A stretch of 64,000 nucleotides of DNA from positions 2,536,483-2,600,482 of the forward strand of contig NW_021167081.1 in the NCBI RefSeq assembly GCF_003711515.1, in the 5' to 3' direction. The position numbers were made by a program, and so were the translations under genes. Shown here piece by piece: positions 1-11,690 of the stretch (position 1 is its first letter; every line of letters begins with the position of its first letter). The stretch is from Sodiomyces alkalinus F11 (lineage: Eukaryota > Ascomycota > Sordariomycetes > Glomerellales > Plectosphaerellaceae). The notes under the pieces are model-generated. The model did not search any database. It saw only the letters and a list, made by a program, of their open reading frames with translations, and was not told the DNA's origin.

Positions 1-94
<94 letters not shown>
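1..94. repeat. (AAT)n microsatellite
   Basis: An uninterrupted run of the trinucleotide AAT starts at or before the window edge. It ends where the copia reverse transcriptase reading frame becomes legible. It lies in frame with that pseudogene and replaces its upstream part, so it looks like a later expansion inside or beside the element. A short AAT run also occurs at about 1017-1032 inside the same pseudogene. Confidence 0.95.
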
Positions 95-95
<1 letters not shown>

Positions 96-1338
96 GTTAG
101 TTTATAAACTAAATAAAGCTTTATACGGTTTGAAACAAAGCCCCTAGCTTTAGTATAATTTCCTTATAAAAATACTCCGCGAAATCGGCTACCTAGTCTC
201 TGATTTCGATAACGGTATATTTACTTTTTATAAGAATAAAACAGACCGTGCTATACTACTATACAACGTAGACGATATAGTGGTATTGATCCCTTCGTAT
301 ATAACGATATAGTATTTATTTATTAAAATATCGAAATAGATCTTAATTAAAGATCTAGATTAACGATATATGATTTTAGGCCATGAAATCACTATAGTTA
401 TGTTAAATAAGACCCATTCAATAAATCAGTTGTCTTAAAGGAATATAATCCTCGATAAATATAATAAATAAAGCCTTCAACGCGTTAATACCCCTTATAT
501 AAATACAAAGATCCTTATACCAAATCAGGAACAGGTATTAAAAGCCGATATTAAAATATACGAACGGGAATTCGGTGGTTTATTCTATTTAGTACTACAC
601 TCTCGACCAGATATCACCTACGCTATTAATAAATACCCTTGATATATAAGTAATCCGTCTCTAAAGCACTCTATAGCGTTAAATCGAATCTGGGCTTATA
701 TAAATACTTTTCCTAATATCGCGCTTTTATATAACTATTTAAATATAAAAGACCTTAATATATACGGTTATTCTGATACTAGTTTTTTAGATATAATGGA
801 AGACAGCACTTCTATATCAGGCTATATCTACTATATAGGTGTAAGTAATTTAATAAGCTAGACTTCTACTAAACAGAAAGTCGTTACTTTATTAATAACA
901 GAAGCAGAATATATAGCTTGAACCGAAGCTTCTGAGGAAGGAATCTATATACATAATATATATACAGACCTAGTAAATCACCTTACGTCATTTACTAATA
1001 TAAACTTTGGTTTATATAATAATAATAATAATAGACCGATTCCTACTATATTAATATATAGCGAAAGCGCGAAGAAGCTTTCTGAAAATCCTGAATTTCA
1101 CAAACGTGTAAAGCATATAGACCTTCAGTATCACTACTACAGATAACAGCTTAAAAATAATAAAATAAAGGTCGTTCATATAAATAGTAAATTTAATATA
1201 GCCGATTTAATAACTAAGGGCTTATCTAAAGACCTATATAATACGCTATACGGTTATATAAATTTAGGCCATAAAACTAACACGTTGCTTAACTACGATA
1301 TACCACCTTATACCCGATTTCAAGAACTAAATTACTAA
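95..1338 (+). pseudogene. Ty1/copia pol fragment, reverse transcriptase C-part and RNase H
   Basis: This is the 3' end of a copia polyprotein that copied element RNA into DNA. The frame opens with a clear copia motif (KALYGLKQSP, about 112-145). It continues through the catalytic YxxDDI region (about 265-290) and a RPDITYAIN segment near 605-635. The RNase H tail shows NPEFHKRVKHIDLQYHYYR (about 1088-1145) and ADLITKGL near 1200. In-frame TAG/TAA replace family Gln and Trp, for example in the segment after KQSP. Integrase and gag lie beyond the left window edge. Frame end at the TAA near 1338 is tentative because RIP makes false stops. Identity as copia pol is certain; activity is impossible. 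Confidence 0.93.
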
Positions 1339-1640
1339 GGTCTATAATAGAACTAAGTTTGTTATCTTCGGATTTTCCTAGATCTAAATACTTAGGTTTT
1401 TTATCTACGGGGTTTCCCTAATATACTATAACTATGTTTTTTACCCACGGGTTTCCCTAGTATTATAAAAAGGGGTTTTCCAATTTTCCGCTTAATAAGA
1501 AATCAAGGGTTTTTAATATTTTCCCTTAGAGGTTTTATTTTTTCCTCTTCTATTTAGTCCTAGTTAGTTAACTAGGGTTTCTACGTTATACCTATATACC
1601 TATATATACTCGTTCTAAGCTGCTCCTTCTTATATAAGAA

Positions 1641-1657
1641 CTAGCTTATAGGGGGGG
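1641..1657 (+). other. Polypurine tract of the plus-strand copia
   Basis: A purine run ending in seven G lies directly against the TGTTAATATT that opens the LTR. Polypurine tracts prime second-strand synthesis in LTR elements. The preceding 1339-1640 stretch is 3' untranslated sequence with no other feature visible. Confidence 0.75.
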
Positions 1658-1933
1658 TGTTAATATTACTAATACTATCCTTGGAGTATATCCTTCGAGT
1701 ACCTTCGTACTCGAATAAAGGATATTATCTCCGTAAGCCTAGGCCGTTCGAGTTAAATAAAGCATTACGTCGTAGATAAAGGATTATGTTATTGTTACGA
1801 TCTCGATCCCTTTATAAAGAAGGAAAGAACAAAGGATATTAACCCATCCCCTCGGTTCGGTTCTTCCTTCTTTTACTCTTCTTCTTTATCTTTTTCATAC
1901 AATTCACACGCGCCCAGAAATTCTACTATTACA
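1658..1933 (+). mobile_element. 3' LTR of the plus-strand copia element
   Basis: This 276-bp segment begins TGTTAATATT right after the G-run and ends ATTACA, giving TGT...ACA ends. The last 150 bases are CT-rich, as in fungal promoters. The matching 5' LTR must lie left of the window, so the boundaries rest on terminal bases and the polypurine tract only. The next five bases (ATCCT) are the expected place for a target duplication but cannot be checked here. Confidence 0.7.
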
Positions 1934-1989
1934 ATCCTACTATTCCTATCTATGTTTCCACTCCTTTTCGTGACTTTCGTCCCTTCCAC

Positions 1990-4005
1990 TTGTCCGTAAT
2001 CTTTAAAAGAAAGTACTATAAGCTCGGCCTTAGTACTAAAGATTATAACGCTTATTTACTTATTAGCCTTCTAGTTTTTAGGACTCCCGAATAGAAGGGT
2101 CGTGTAACCTTATTAGCTATACCTAGTCTTACGATAATCCGCGAAGGCGGCGTCGGAGGTATAGAAGAGTACAGGCTTTTAGTGGTCTTTATATAGTCCA
2201 AAGTAGAGGTATAGGGTCTTTATCGAGCCGAGATACTTTAGGCACCTATTAGTATCTTCGTGATACTGTTTTAAAGGGTTAGTGCTTAATTCGGTAAGCC
2301 TTAAAGCGGCTTTAGAGATAATAGGCCGGGTCTAATAGGCGGCGTCATCAATAGAACCGACCTTCTAAAGATATAGATAGATTAACTCTTCGGAGGCTTA
2401 TTAGTTAGTAGTTGATAGTTCTTAAACGTTAGGATAAGGAAAAGGACTTTTAACTCTACGACCTCTATAATCCACTTATAACGCCTTTATCTTATCGGTA
2501 ATATACTTATTACGCGATAACTATAGCTTACGTTATTAACGATCGTGTTCTACGTGGATGCTAAGAAACTACTTAATTAGTCCTAGATCCCTAATTTAGA
2601 AGCTCTTCTGTATCTGCTATACTAGGTTCTTAGCAGGAGATTAATATTTCTTACGATAGATCAGGATAATATTGTTAACGTAAAAGAAAGTAATCAGGAC
2701 CTTATTCTTAAACACGTAATCGTCTTCGGTTAATTACTTTAAACCGTACGTACCTAGTACGGAGGACAGCTATTAGTGCTATAGCTTTAAGGAACGCCGT
2801 AGGCTATATAATGCCCGGCTTAGCCGTTAAATGCCTTTACGTGATTTAGGGATATAGATAGATTACTTTAAAACGTCCTCGAGCTAATCATGGGCTTTAA
2901 GTCCCGTAGCCGACTAGAGTAACTACTAAACAGGGGGGTCCTTAATATATATCTCTTCGTTAAGTAGGGTATTAGTGAATGCGTTAACGGCGTCAAGTTA
3001 CCTAGTATTAAGATCGAAGTAGGCTATAATGCCCATTAGCGACGTGAAGGTTCTTTTAGCGAGGGTGGAGGCGTAGGCGTTAAGGTAGTTATTAGGTTAT
3101 TAATCCCCTCGAACGTAAAGGCGTGCCTTAAACTTATCAACGTAGCCTATAGGATCGACCTTATATTTATAACCCTGTATAAAAGGTTTAATGGCCTTAG
3201 AACTGATTAAGATAGTCCTAAGCCGTGGACCTGCTAGTAGGACTATTCCCACCGTTTAAAGCTGCCTATTAACCTAAGCGTCCCGACTTCCTATAAGGCG
3301 GCCTTAATTCATTTCAATTTATACGGACTCTTTAGTATTTAAAACTAGTTTAGAGGTTCCTTAGGTATATCGCGGCGTAGTAGCGGCTTCTTCGGTATCT
3401 TAATCCAGTTATAGAAGGTATAAAAGGAAGGAGGGGTATAACGGTCGGTTAAACGCCTACTACGAGTAGGCCGGTCGGTAGCGGCCATCGAAATATTAGG
3501 AGGGCCGCTTCTTCTATTTATAGAAGCAGGTTAGTTAGCTATAGTAGTGGAAGAAGAGGTTTAAGGAAACTTGGCCATAGCAGGAGCCGTAGATACCGGA
3601 TTAATAGCGGTGGTGGTAGTAGTTAGTTCCTCGTTAAGAACCGATTAGTCAGGGGATAATAATCCTATTTCAATGGTAGCGCCGGTTATAGCTGTATCGT
3701 TAGATTAATCTTCGGTATCGTTAGGCCGTTTAAAAATAGGCGGTAGATCCGTAGTTCTAGTTAGTAGTATAGGGGGGCCGTTTATGATTATTAGAGGAGG
3801 GGAAATCGATACCGTTAGAGGTATAATTATAGGTATAATTATAGAAACAGTTGTTAAAGCAGGTGCCGCCGGAGGCGTGGAAGGCATTATAGGGCTTATT
3901 TACCCTATTCTATATACCTCTTATGCCTCCGGATTAGGTTAATCTTTCTGCTATTATTATTCTTCTATAGATTCTGTAGTGGGTATTAAACCTGTAACTC
4001 TATCC
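1990..4005 (-). pseudogene. K1 pol C-terminal half: linker, reverse transcriptase, RNase H
   Basis: Read on the minus strand, a Thr/Ile/Pro-rich linker (3887-3600) leads into RRLTDRYTPPSF. The classic copia RT start follows (GYVDKFKARLYVRGD near 3150, DAVNAF and LLNEEIYIK near 2990-2950). The catalytic site reads FYVNNIILI, with the two Asp codons now Asn. RNase H shows AALRLTELSTNPLKQYHEDTNR, then SDAAFADYRKTRYS and LLFGSPKN near 2070. STKAELIVLS near 2030 is the last family motif. Stops are TAG/TAA at Gln or Trp positions, and at least one frameshift lies between 2800 and 2930. Confidence 0.9.
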
Positions 4006-4017
4006 ACCCCCCTAGAA
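4006..4017. repeat. Target-site duplication of the LINE, 3' copy
   Basis: ACCCCCCTAGAA lies directly against the LINE's oligo(A) tail and is repeated exactly at 10220-10231 next to the LINE 5' end. A perfect 12-bp duplication is typical of target-primed reverse transcription. Confidence 0.93.
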
Positions 4018-4034
4018 TTTTTTTTTTTTTTTTT
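4018..4034 (-). other. LINE poly(A) tail
   Basis: Seventeen T on the plus strand are the oligo(A) tail of the minus-strand LINE, immediately followed by the target duplication. The 3' untranslated region covers about 4035-4190. Confidence 0.92.
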
Positions 4035-4189
4035 AAATTCATTTCGCGTATATAGCCCTAAAGCTATAGCGCGGCGCCTTTTGCCCTATAGGCTCGAGGC
4101 TAGAATAAACTATAGTAAGAAGTGGAGTAGTAATAAATAAAGGAAATCCTCCGTAATAGTCTGCCTAATATACCGAAAAACAGATAAAA

Positions 4190-7100
4190 ACCTAAAACAG
4201 AAAACTAGACCGTAGGATCCGAGGTTTGCGCCCTATACTACTCCGCCGAGGCTATTTTAGTAGCTAAATGATAGGCCTCTAAGGCCTGTATACCTCTTTT
4301 AGTATCGAATAATAGCGGCAGGGATAGCGGTAGGCCTGCTAGGGCTTCCCGTAGGGCTTTTCGTTCGTTTTTATACAAAGGGTAAGAAAGGATAAGGTGG
4401 GCTATATCCTGTATAGGGGAGCCGGGATAGGAATAGTAGTTGGTAGCGCTGTTTCGGGCCCTTTTTTGGTGGGAATTTAGGTATCCGAAGCCGGTTTTTA
4501 ACTGAATAAAAGCCGACTTTACCCACCTAGGGCCCTGTATCGATAGTGATAGTGGTTTTCGGGAAAAGCGGAGGTTATCTCGGACTAGGCGCCTATAAAA
4601 GGCGGCCTAAACGCACTGATTTACCCCTTTTCTCCGCCTCTTCCTCTTCGTTCTATAAAGCCTTCTAGTCTCGAAGTAGGGCCTCGTTAACCCGACGCTT
4701 TAAGTGACTAAGGGTAACTAAGCTAATAGAGTTAGCAGCTTTCTTAGGGTCTAACGCCTATTTAGCTGCCTTATCCGCTAGTTCGTTCCCTTCTATCCCT
4801 ATATACGAAGGGCACCACTATATAAACACAGAAGTGCCCTATTATTTTAGCTATAGGATAAGGGTCTTAGCCTCTATAGCCCACTAAGAGGAGCGCTAAA
4901 GCTTCTAAATAGCCGCCTATAAATCGCTAAAAATATAGCACTCTAGGGGCCTAGGCGACTACTCTAGGGTAATTTGAAGGGCCTGAAGAATAGCGTATAA
5001 TTCGGCGTCGGCGACCTCGGCAGAGTTCCCTAGGTTATAGCCTATAGCTTTATAGGGTCTACCAGTATTAGCTAACTGTATTATAGCAGCTATAGCCTGC
5101 GTAGGCCTTATAGGAGGCCTTATAGGGTGGCCTAGTGAGCCGTCAGTATAGAAAACGGAGGCCTACTCGCCTAAGGATTATGATATATCCCTAAGGGCTT
5201 CGAGGTGGGTTGTTTCTAGGTCTTAGGTGCCGGGTTCGGTGTTCTTCGCGGTTATAGGCTGTTCTTTTAAGGGAAAAAAGGGTCTAAGGTCTGCTATAGG
5301 TTCGGAGGCCTAAGGGGCCTCCCACCTAGCTATAGGGCCCTCTATTTCCCAGGACTACCCTACTAAAGTAGCTAATTCTAGGCCTAGCCTATAGAGCTAT
5401 ATGGTGGGCTATAGGTCTTATAGGCGGGCGAGGTCTTCCCCTAGCTCCCCTAGAAGCTAGCATCTTATAGAGTGGTTCGGTAAGAACTTTAAAGACCTAA
5501 AGGCATAAAGCCTATTAGATCTAGTTAACCGAATCGACGCTAGGGGCACTACTGCTTCTAGTTCTAGAGGCCGGAAGGGGGCCCCCCTAAAAGCCCCTAA
5601 AGCCCTGACTAGAGCGCCGTACTGTAGGCGTTCTAGGCGGTCGATTAGGTGCTTTTTAGGTGATTTAGGGTCGCACCATAGCTATAAGCCAAAGTCAGCT
5701 AGCGAGGCTATATAGGCTATATATAGCTGCCGTAGGGCCTTAAAAGAAGAGGCTCCTCTACGAGCTAGCTAGCCTGTGGAGTCTACTTAAGGCTCCTGTA
5801 GCTGAATTCAGGCGTTTCTCGACGTGGGGTTTAAAAGATAGCTTAGGGTTAAACCAGACCCCTAGCTACCTAATAGCACCTAGCCCAGGTTTAACTAGGT
5901 GCCCCCCTATAATAACCGGGGCGTCTTCGACAGAGCGTCTTCGGCGGAAGTGAATAAGCTCTATCTTATCCGGGTCAAAAAGAACGTGGTTATTATTAGC
6001 TGCTTCGAAAAGGGAGGCTACGGCTCTTTCTAGGATCTTAGAGTTTTTCGTAGCTGACGTAGGCGCTATAGATAGCAAAAAATCGTCTATATAGGATAAC
6101 TAAAGACCTTTAAAATCCGGCCCCGCTATAACCTTCCTAATATAAATTAAGAATAGGATAGGGGAAACCGGGGAGCCTTATAGGACCCCTATATTTAGGG
6201 GGGTGGGCTGCTGAACCTAACCCTCGAAGGCTATTTGGATACGCCTGTTTTCTATAAAGGAGGCTACCTATTTAACTAGATTCAAGGGTAGTTAGAGCTC
6301 TTAAAGGATTCTTAGTAGCTAAGGGCGGGCGACGTGGTCGATGGCTCCTTTAATATCTAGAAAGAGCGTAGAAATTACGGCGTTTTACCTTGATTTACGC
6401 TGTTTTTCAATAGAGTGGAGGAGAAGAAGGGCCGTATCGATAGCGGATCGTTATTTTCTACCCCCTATCTAACTAGAGTATAGAAAGTCGTCGCGGGTAT
6501 TAGCTAAAAAGCTTAGTCTAGTAGCTATAACCCTCTCGAGGACTTTACCTAAGCAGTTTAGAAGGGCTATAATCTATAAGACTTAGGATTAGAATAGTCC
6601 TTCTTCCCCGGCTTTAGTAGAACAACCCCTAGGGCCTCTTTCCAGTAGGTAGGGTGGTAGCCTGCTGAGAATAAAGCTAAGTAGGCCTTTAAGAAGGTCC
6701 CGGGAATAGCCTTATAGGCCTATTAGATCGGCTGTAAGCTTATCCTATTAGGCCCTAGGGCTTTCCCCTTAGCAGCTCTAAAGATAGCGCGTTATAGTTC
6801 GGCAGCCTATAGGCTAGGCTACTCCCACGGTCTTCTAAGGCCCTTACTGCGTAATCTAGTTAGGCTCTAGGGGCCGTTAGAAGGGTTAGAGGGGCCTAGG
6901 TCCCCCGAAGGGCCTATAAATACAGGGGCTTTAGGGGCGTCGGTGGCGGAAGGAAGAGGAAAAGGAAAAAGGGTCTAAATAAGGGCGTTGCATTTTTCAT
7001 CGAAGGCGTAGGCTTTCTGCTTTGTAGGCGTTTAAATCGGTGGGATTTTAGCGTTTAGGCCGCTCTTTATATAGTTATAGGCCTTAAAAATCTTAGGGCC

Positions 7101-8390
7101 TTAAGCGTTAGCTAGGAAGGCCTCCTAATAGTTCTTTTTTACTATTTTTACTGCCCTATAATAAGCGTTTCGAGCCTCTTTCTAGGTGGTTTCTAGAGCC
7201 GCTAGCCGGGTAGCCGAGGCCCCCTTTTTAGCTTTAGCTTTTCTAAAAGCCCTAAAAGCCCTATTAGCTAATTTTCGCAGGGCTTTTAGCTCTAGGGTCC
7301 ACCACGGTTTCGAACGCTCTACTACCCTTAGCTTAGGCATAGAGGCCTTAAGAGCTAGGGAGATAGTATCCGTTAGGTGGCGGCCTATAGAGTCCTAATC
7401 CGAGGCGTCGATAGCCTACTATAGCTGCTAGTCGAGGCTAGGCTTTAGGCTCTTTAGAGTGCTAGTAAACAGACTCTAGTCCGCTAGCCTATAATTATAG
7501 GCCGGTGGAAAGGATCTATTTATAGGACTTTTACAGCCTAGAATAAAGGCTGAAATCAGGATAGCGCGGTGTAAGGAGGGAGTATTTTCGATATATTCCC
7601 ACTTACAAAAGCGGAGATAATTAAAGCCGGGCGTGTAAAATACTAGGTCTATAACCGACTCTTAACGAAGATTAGACCTAAAAAAGGTCCCCCCGTTTAG
7701 GTTAACTTCTTTAGCATCCACTAAACAGGTGGCTTTAAGGCTATTTAACTAGTCTACTAAGGCCTAGGCCTTAATAGAAGCCTGATTCGTAGCAGCCCCG
7801 TTCTACTACTAGTGGTTCCTATTAAAGTCCCCTATAATAAGGGTCGGCTTAGGGATCCAAAGGCCCTATAGCACGCGATCTTTGGTCCAGGGTCGGCTTT
7901 TAGAGCCTAAAAAAGAAGGAAAAGAAGGGGAAGAAGAAGTCGAAGAGGTAGAGAGGGTAGGGCTAAGGGGCCTTAAAGGCCCTCTGCTTGTTATTTCGGG
8001 ATCCTGCTCTGTCTAATTATAAACGTTTAGGATATAGAAGGTCTGCGGATAATAGACCTCTATAAGCTACGCGTCTATATTATCTAGAAGGTCTTCGCGG
8101 TGTGAAAAGTCGATACCCGAGCCCTTTCTTATATACGTAAGGACCCTAGGTTTAATAGGAAAAAACTAGGTTTTCCGAGACGTCGGCGTGATAGTATAGA
8201 AGGCTAGGTGGTTTCGAATATACCACCCTTCTGGTTTTAGGATGTAGGAAGGCTCTTAGATACGGACTATATTAGCCGAAGCCTCTAAAGCCTATTCTAG
8301 GATAGCTTCCTACGCCCGACTCTGTTTATCGATGTTATACTGAATAAACCGGATTTCTTTCGAACCAAAAGACCTTTTATTTATAGGATT
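4190..8390 (-). pseudogene. LINE ORF2: endonuclease, reverse transcriptase, RNase H
   Basis: The protein would nick target DNA and copy the LINE RNA in place. Minus-strand order: an AP-endonuclease-like domain (IRFIQYNIDKQS near 8345, GDFNRNH near 7830, DLVFYTPGFNY near 7640). Then KPWWTLEL near 7300. The RT core follows at about 6950-5850, with its catalytic SYIDDFL near 6090 still Asp-Asp. LGVWFNPKLSFKPHVEKRL is near 5850. RNase H has FYTDGSLG near 5150 and ADAELYAIL near 5010. The C-terminal Cys motif is seen as YYSYP...HLILSYPLY near 4430, where Tyr replaces Cys. A 70-codon stop-free stretch (5866-6078) follows the catalytic site. Scattered TAG/TAA end the frame repeatedly. Confidence 0.9.
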
Positions 8391-10080
8391 TAGAGTTTAA
8401 TAGCTCGAAAGACCTCGTAGTTTTTACTATAAGGGGGGTATACCCCCTCGTAGTTATAGCACTTATAGGTCCTATATTCGCAGTCGTTGTATTCCTTGCA
8501 CTCATTATAGTAGTGGTCTTCGTCGCTATAGCCCTCCGTAGCGCAGATAGAGCATGCAGTTAGGCTCTTATACGTCCCTCGGGTATACCCAAATTTCCAG
8601 CAGTTAGAGCACTAGGTCCTAGGGGTTATATGCCTATATTTATAGATCTTTAGCCGCTGGCCGGCTATATAGAGCCCCTGTTTTAAGTAGTATTTCTGCT
8701 CTTTAGTAGTTAGCACTAAAACGATAACAGTGCCGTGAAGCCCGTGCAGGGTTCCTAGCCACCGAGGCTTTCCTACCACCCTAATAGCGTTAAAGGTGCC
8801 GATTTTAGTAACTAGGTCCTTTAAACCTAGGCCCGTCGAAGGCTGCGGTTCAAGGCTTCTAGCGGTGTATCGGAAGGGTCGGCAGGGTCAGATAATAGCT
8901 TTTCCCCCCCTCCGAAGGCCCTAGTAGGCACCTACTTAATAATAAGCTTAAACTAGTCGCCTATGGGTTAGGGGGGCTGAAGAGGCAGGTTTAGCTCCTT
9001 AAACCAGTGATTCTGAGAGTCTAGGAGCTACTAAACGCTGTATTTCGGGCCCGGGGTTAAAATAAGGTTCCCATTAGTTAATAGGCTAATAGCCGTAATA
9101 GTAGGGATTTTTAGGGCCTTACTTAGCCTATTCCGGAGCTTAAGAGGATTAAAGTTCTCCCGGGGGATTATTTCCCCTGCTATAGGCTATAAAATAACCT
9201 TAGGGACCTTTTTAGGGTCCGTAGGGAGGGGGGCCGGGGGGGTTAAAGGTGCTAAGGCCTTTAAGGGGGCCTAGGGTGCTATAAAGCCAGTTTTTCCCTT
9301 TATAGCCTCGCTATAAAGGGGTTTAGGTTACTATATCAGCCTACGAACTGCTTAGGCTAGTTCGTCGACCTTCTGCTTAAGTGTAGGGGGCTGGGAGCCT
9401 TATAGGGTTCCGTCGATAGCAGATTTAAGCCCTATAGATAGGGCTTTAATCTGGGGGACAGGGTCGAGGTCGTAGGCCTGTTAGAGTAGCTGAAAAGCCT
9501 GTTCGAGAAGCCCCCTAGCCTGGGCCTTACTAGCCGAACTAGTCGACTTCTAGAGTGTAGTAGAAGGGTTTCTAGCAGTTCTAGGGGCCTTTTTAGCCCA
9601 TTTAGAGCCTATAAGGCCCTGTTTTTCAGCAGGGGGGGGCCTAGAGGGCGTTTCGAAGAGGCCTTCGGCCTTAGAGTCGGAGGGGGGCTCGGTTCGGGTC
9701 CTAGAAAACCTTCTAGGGATTAGGGTCGAAGGGCTAAGCTGCCTTTTCGAATTAAGGGGCGTAATAAAGGTAGAAGTCCCTATATTTACAGGGCTTTCAG
9801 GGGTTTCCCCTTTTTCTACCTCCCCTAAGCCCTCTATAATTATAGGGGGCTTAGGGTTAGTTCCGGGGGCGTTATAGTGGGCTAGGGCGTTATTATAGCT
9901 AGTACTGTAGCTGTTGTTATGGCTAGGTCTTTTGTGGGGTGCTGGGGTCGCGAGGCGTTCGTGGTTACGGCTCTGCGCGGCTGCTTTATCAGCGGCGCAC
10001 GGGCTATATCAGATTTTTCCCCCGCACGTAGGGCACCCGTAGGTGCGTTTCCAGGCGTTTTGGCACTTATTTTACGCCCC
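8380..10080 (-). pseudogene. LINE ORF1: gag-like nucleic-acid-binding protein
   Basis: ORF1 proteins coat LINE RNA. The N-terminal part starts with a short Cys motif (CQNAWKRTYGCPTCGGK near 10050). A Pro/Ser-rich segment follows (about 9900-9560), then an alpha-helical stretch (LLEQAFQLL near 9500). Near 8880 one frameshift moves the frame. The C-terminal part holds CCHC-type knuckles (CSNCWKFGYTRG, CSICATEGYSDEDHYYNEC, about 8620-8480). Only a few stops are present, all TAG/TAA. The first ATG is not certain, because codon context upstream is unclear and 10080-10219 may be 5' untranslated. Confidence 0.82.
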
Positions 10081-10219
10081 AAATAGCGCCTGCGCGATAC
10101 AGGGCTATAGATAGGCGTATAGAGCTTGAAAAGAGCTATCGATTGATATAGCTTTTAAGTGGTTTAGAGCATTTGCGCGCAAAACGTAGGTCCCCCCATG
10201 TGAGTTATAAGAAGGATAA

Positions 10220-10231
10220 ACCCCCCTAGAA
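10220..10231. repeat. Target-site duplication of the LINE, 5' copy
   Basis: ACCCCCCTAGAA matches 4006-4017 exactly and lies inside the K1 linker coding sequence. Joining K1 through one copy gives a continuous minus-strand frame (TSRGVDRVTGLIPTTES), which confirms the insertion point. Confidence 0.93.
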
Positions 10232-11690
10232 GTATCGGTAGTAGTAGTGGTAGCCTCCGCTATAGCCTCTCTTATAGTATTCTGCTTTAGTAGTGGTTAA
10301 AACAGAAGATCGATAACGTTAATAGCTATAGCGAGAGGATCATAAAGTTAATAATCCACTGGTAGATTTAATTACTCGAAGACCTCTTCGGTAACCGGCG
10401 GCTCTATATCGCAATCTTTATATAACAGTTTTTCGTTAAAGGTAACGTCTCTTGTACGTAGAATCCTCTCTAATTTTAGCACCTAAATCCGGTATATATT
10501 AGTGCTTTTATAACCGATTAAATAGCCGATATATACTCTTTCGGCTAACTTAACGTTAAGGTTATAACCTCGTTAATAGTCGGCGGTTAGTAGATATACC
10601 CTATAACTAGACCTCTTTCAGTGGCTAACGATAGACTTTGTTACGATCTTTTTCAGGCCTTATTTATTAATCTAATCCTCTATCTACCCTTAAGGGGTTT
10701 GCTACTAGAGGTCTGTCTAAGGGATAAGGTTATACAGATATACTATAGCAGCCACTAGGTCTAGCTATATATCCTATTAGATGTCTAAGGCCGTTAGGAG
10801 GGTTCTCCCAATAATAAAAATAACGCCGCCGTGGCATTCTGCCTTTAGATTCTATACTGCTATATATAGCGATAACCTCTTAAGTAAAATCCTTGTCTTG
10901 TCGGCCTATTTATCGAAGCCTTTCTAAAGGGATGTTTCCCTATCTAGGCGGATTACTGTAATTATATAGTAGTACTGCCTTTAAAGGAACAACCTCAAAT
11001 TCATTAACATAGGTAAGGCTAATTTATAGTCACGCAGGAACCTTATAATAGCTTAACGGGTGCAGGGATCGTACCGAAGTATTATATAACCTGTATACTA
11101 TTATGGGCCTTGTTAAGACTAAAGAGATTAACGTTTACGGTATACTACGGTATCGTTATTTAGTAGTTAGGAAACCTTCTCGAGATAACCTTCTTTGCCT
11201 TACTAAGGGTATAGGACCTATAATTCGCTATAAAAGGACCTTTTCCTTTAATAACGCCTCTAATAACGGTATCTTCTATTGTATTAAGGGTAGTAGCGCC
11301 GGTATGCCCTAGGCTCTTATGCTATAAACGAGCGTTAGCCACGCTTATAGTAGGCGTTATACAGCTATTAAAGAAGGTACTTAGTAGGTACTATTAACGA
11401 TCCGTTACAATAAGAGCGTATTAATCGTGAACGTTATTTAGAGGTAGGGCTAATAAGCCCTCTCTAACTTTCAGCACTTCAAGGCCGGAATCAAAAATCA
11501 TACCCTATTCCTTTAATCTTCTAGTCGCGATTAAGGTTATTAGGTAGTCTTATATAAAAGTAACGCGATTTAGTACTAAATCGAAGGGATTACTATATTT
11601 ATCGTCCACTTCTAATTATGTCCTGGTATAACTCTTAACTAGCTTTGTTTCTCTACTCCCTGTTTAGAAACGACACTCTTCTATAACAGG
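10232..11690 (-). pseudogene. K1 integrase region
   Basis: Copia integrase inserts the DNA copy into the genome. The minus strand gives KGPFIANYRSYTLSKAKKVISRRFPNY (about 11250-11170), the segment just before the catalytic core. It continues with GKAECHGG near 10840 and the conserved end IGYLIGYKSTNIYRI plus RTRDVTFNEKLLY (about 10530-10425). It then enters the linker that the LINE interrupts. Stops are frequent and of the Gln/Trp type, with several frameshifts. Family identity is firm from the RTRDVTFNE signature. Confidence 0.85.

Larger units (their letters stand above)
4018..10219 (-). mobile_element. Full-length Tad1-like LINE retrotransposon
   Basis: A 6.2-kb non-LTR element has two ORFs and a terminal poly(A). 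ORF1 carries CCHC knuckles. ORF2 carries endonuclease, reverse transcriptase, RNase H and a C-terminal Cys-rich motif. It is bounded by a perfect 12-bp duplication and therefore appears complete at both ends. It is RIP-altered, but less heavily than the LTR elements: long stretches lack stops, and those present are TAG/TAA. The domain order and the RNase H fit the fungal Tad1 clade; clade placement is by motif recall, not by phylogeny. Confidence 0.9.

Noticed and set aside
7186..7398. Plus-strand ORF inside the LINE
   Set aside because: It is antisense to LINE ORF2, whose frame is supported by family motifs.
11103..11312. Plus-strand ORF in K1
   Set aside because: It is antisense to the K1 integrase region (SKAKKVISRRFPNY).
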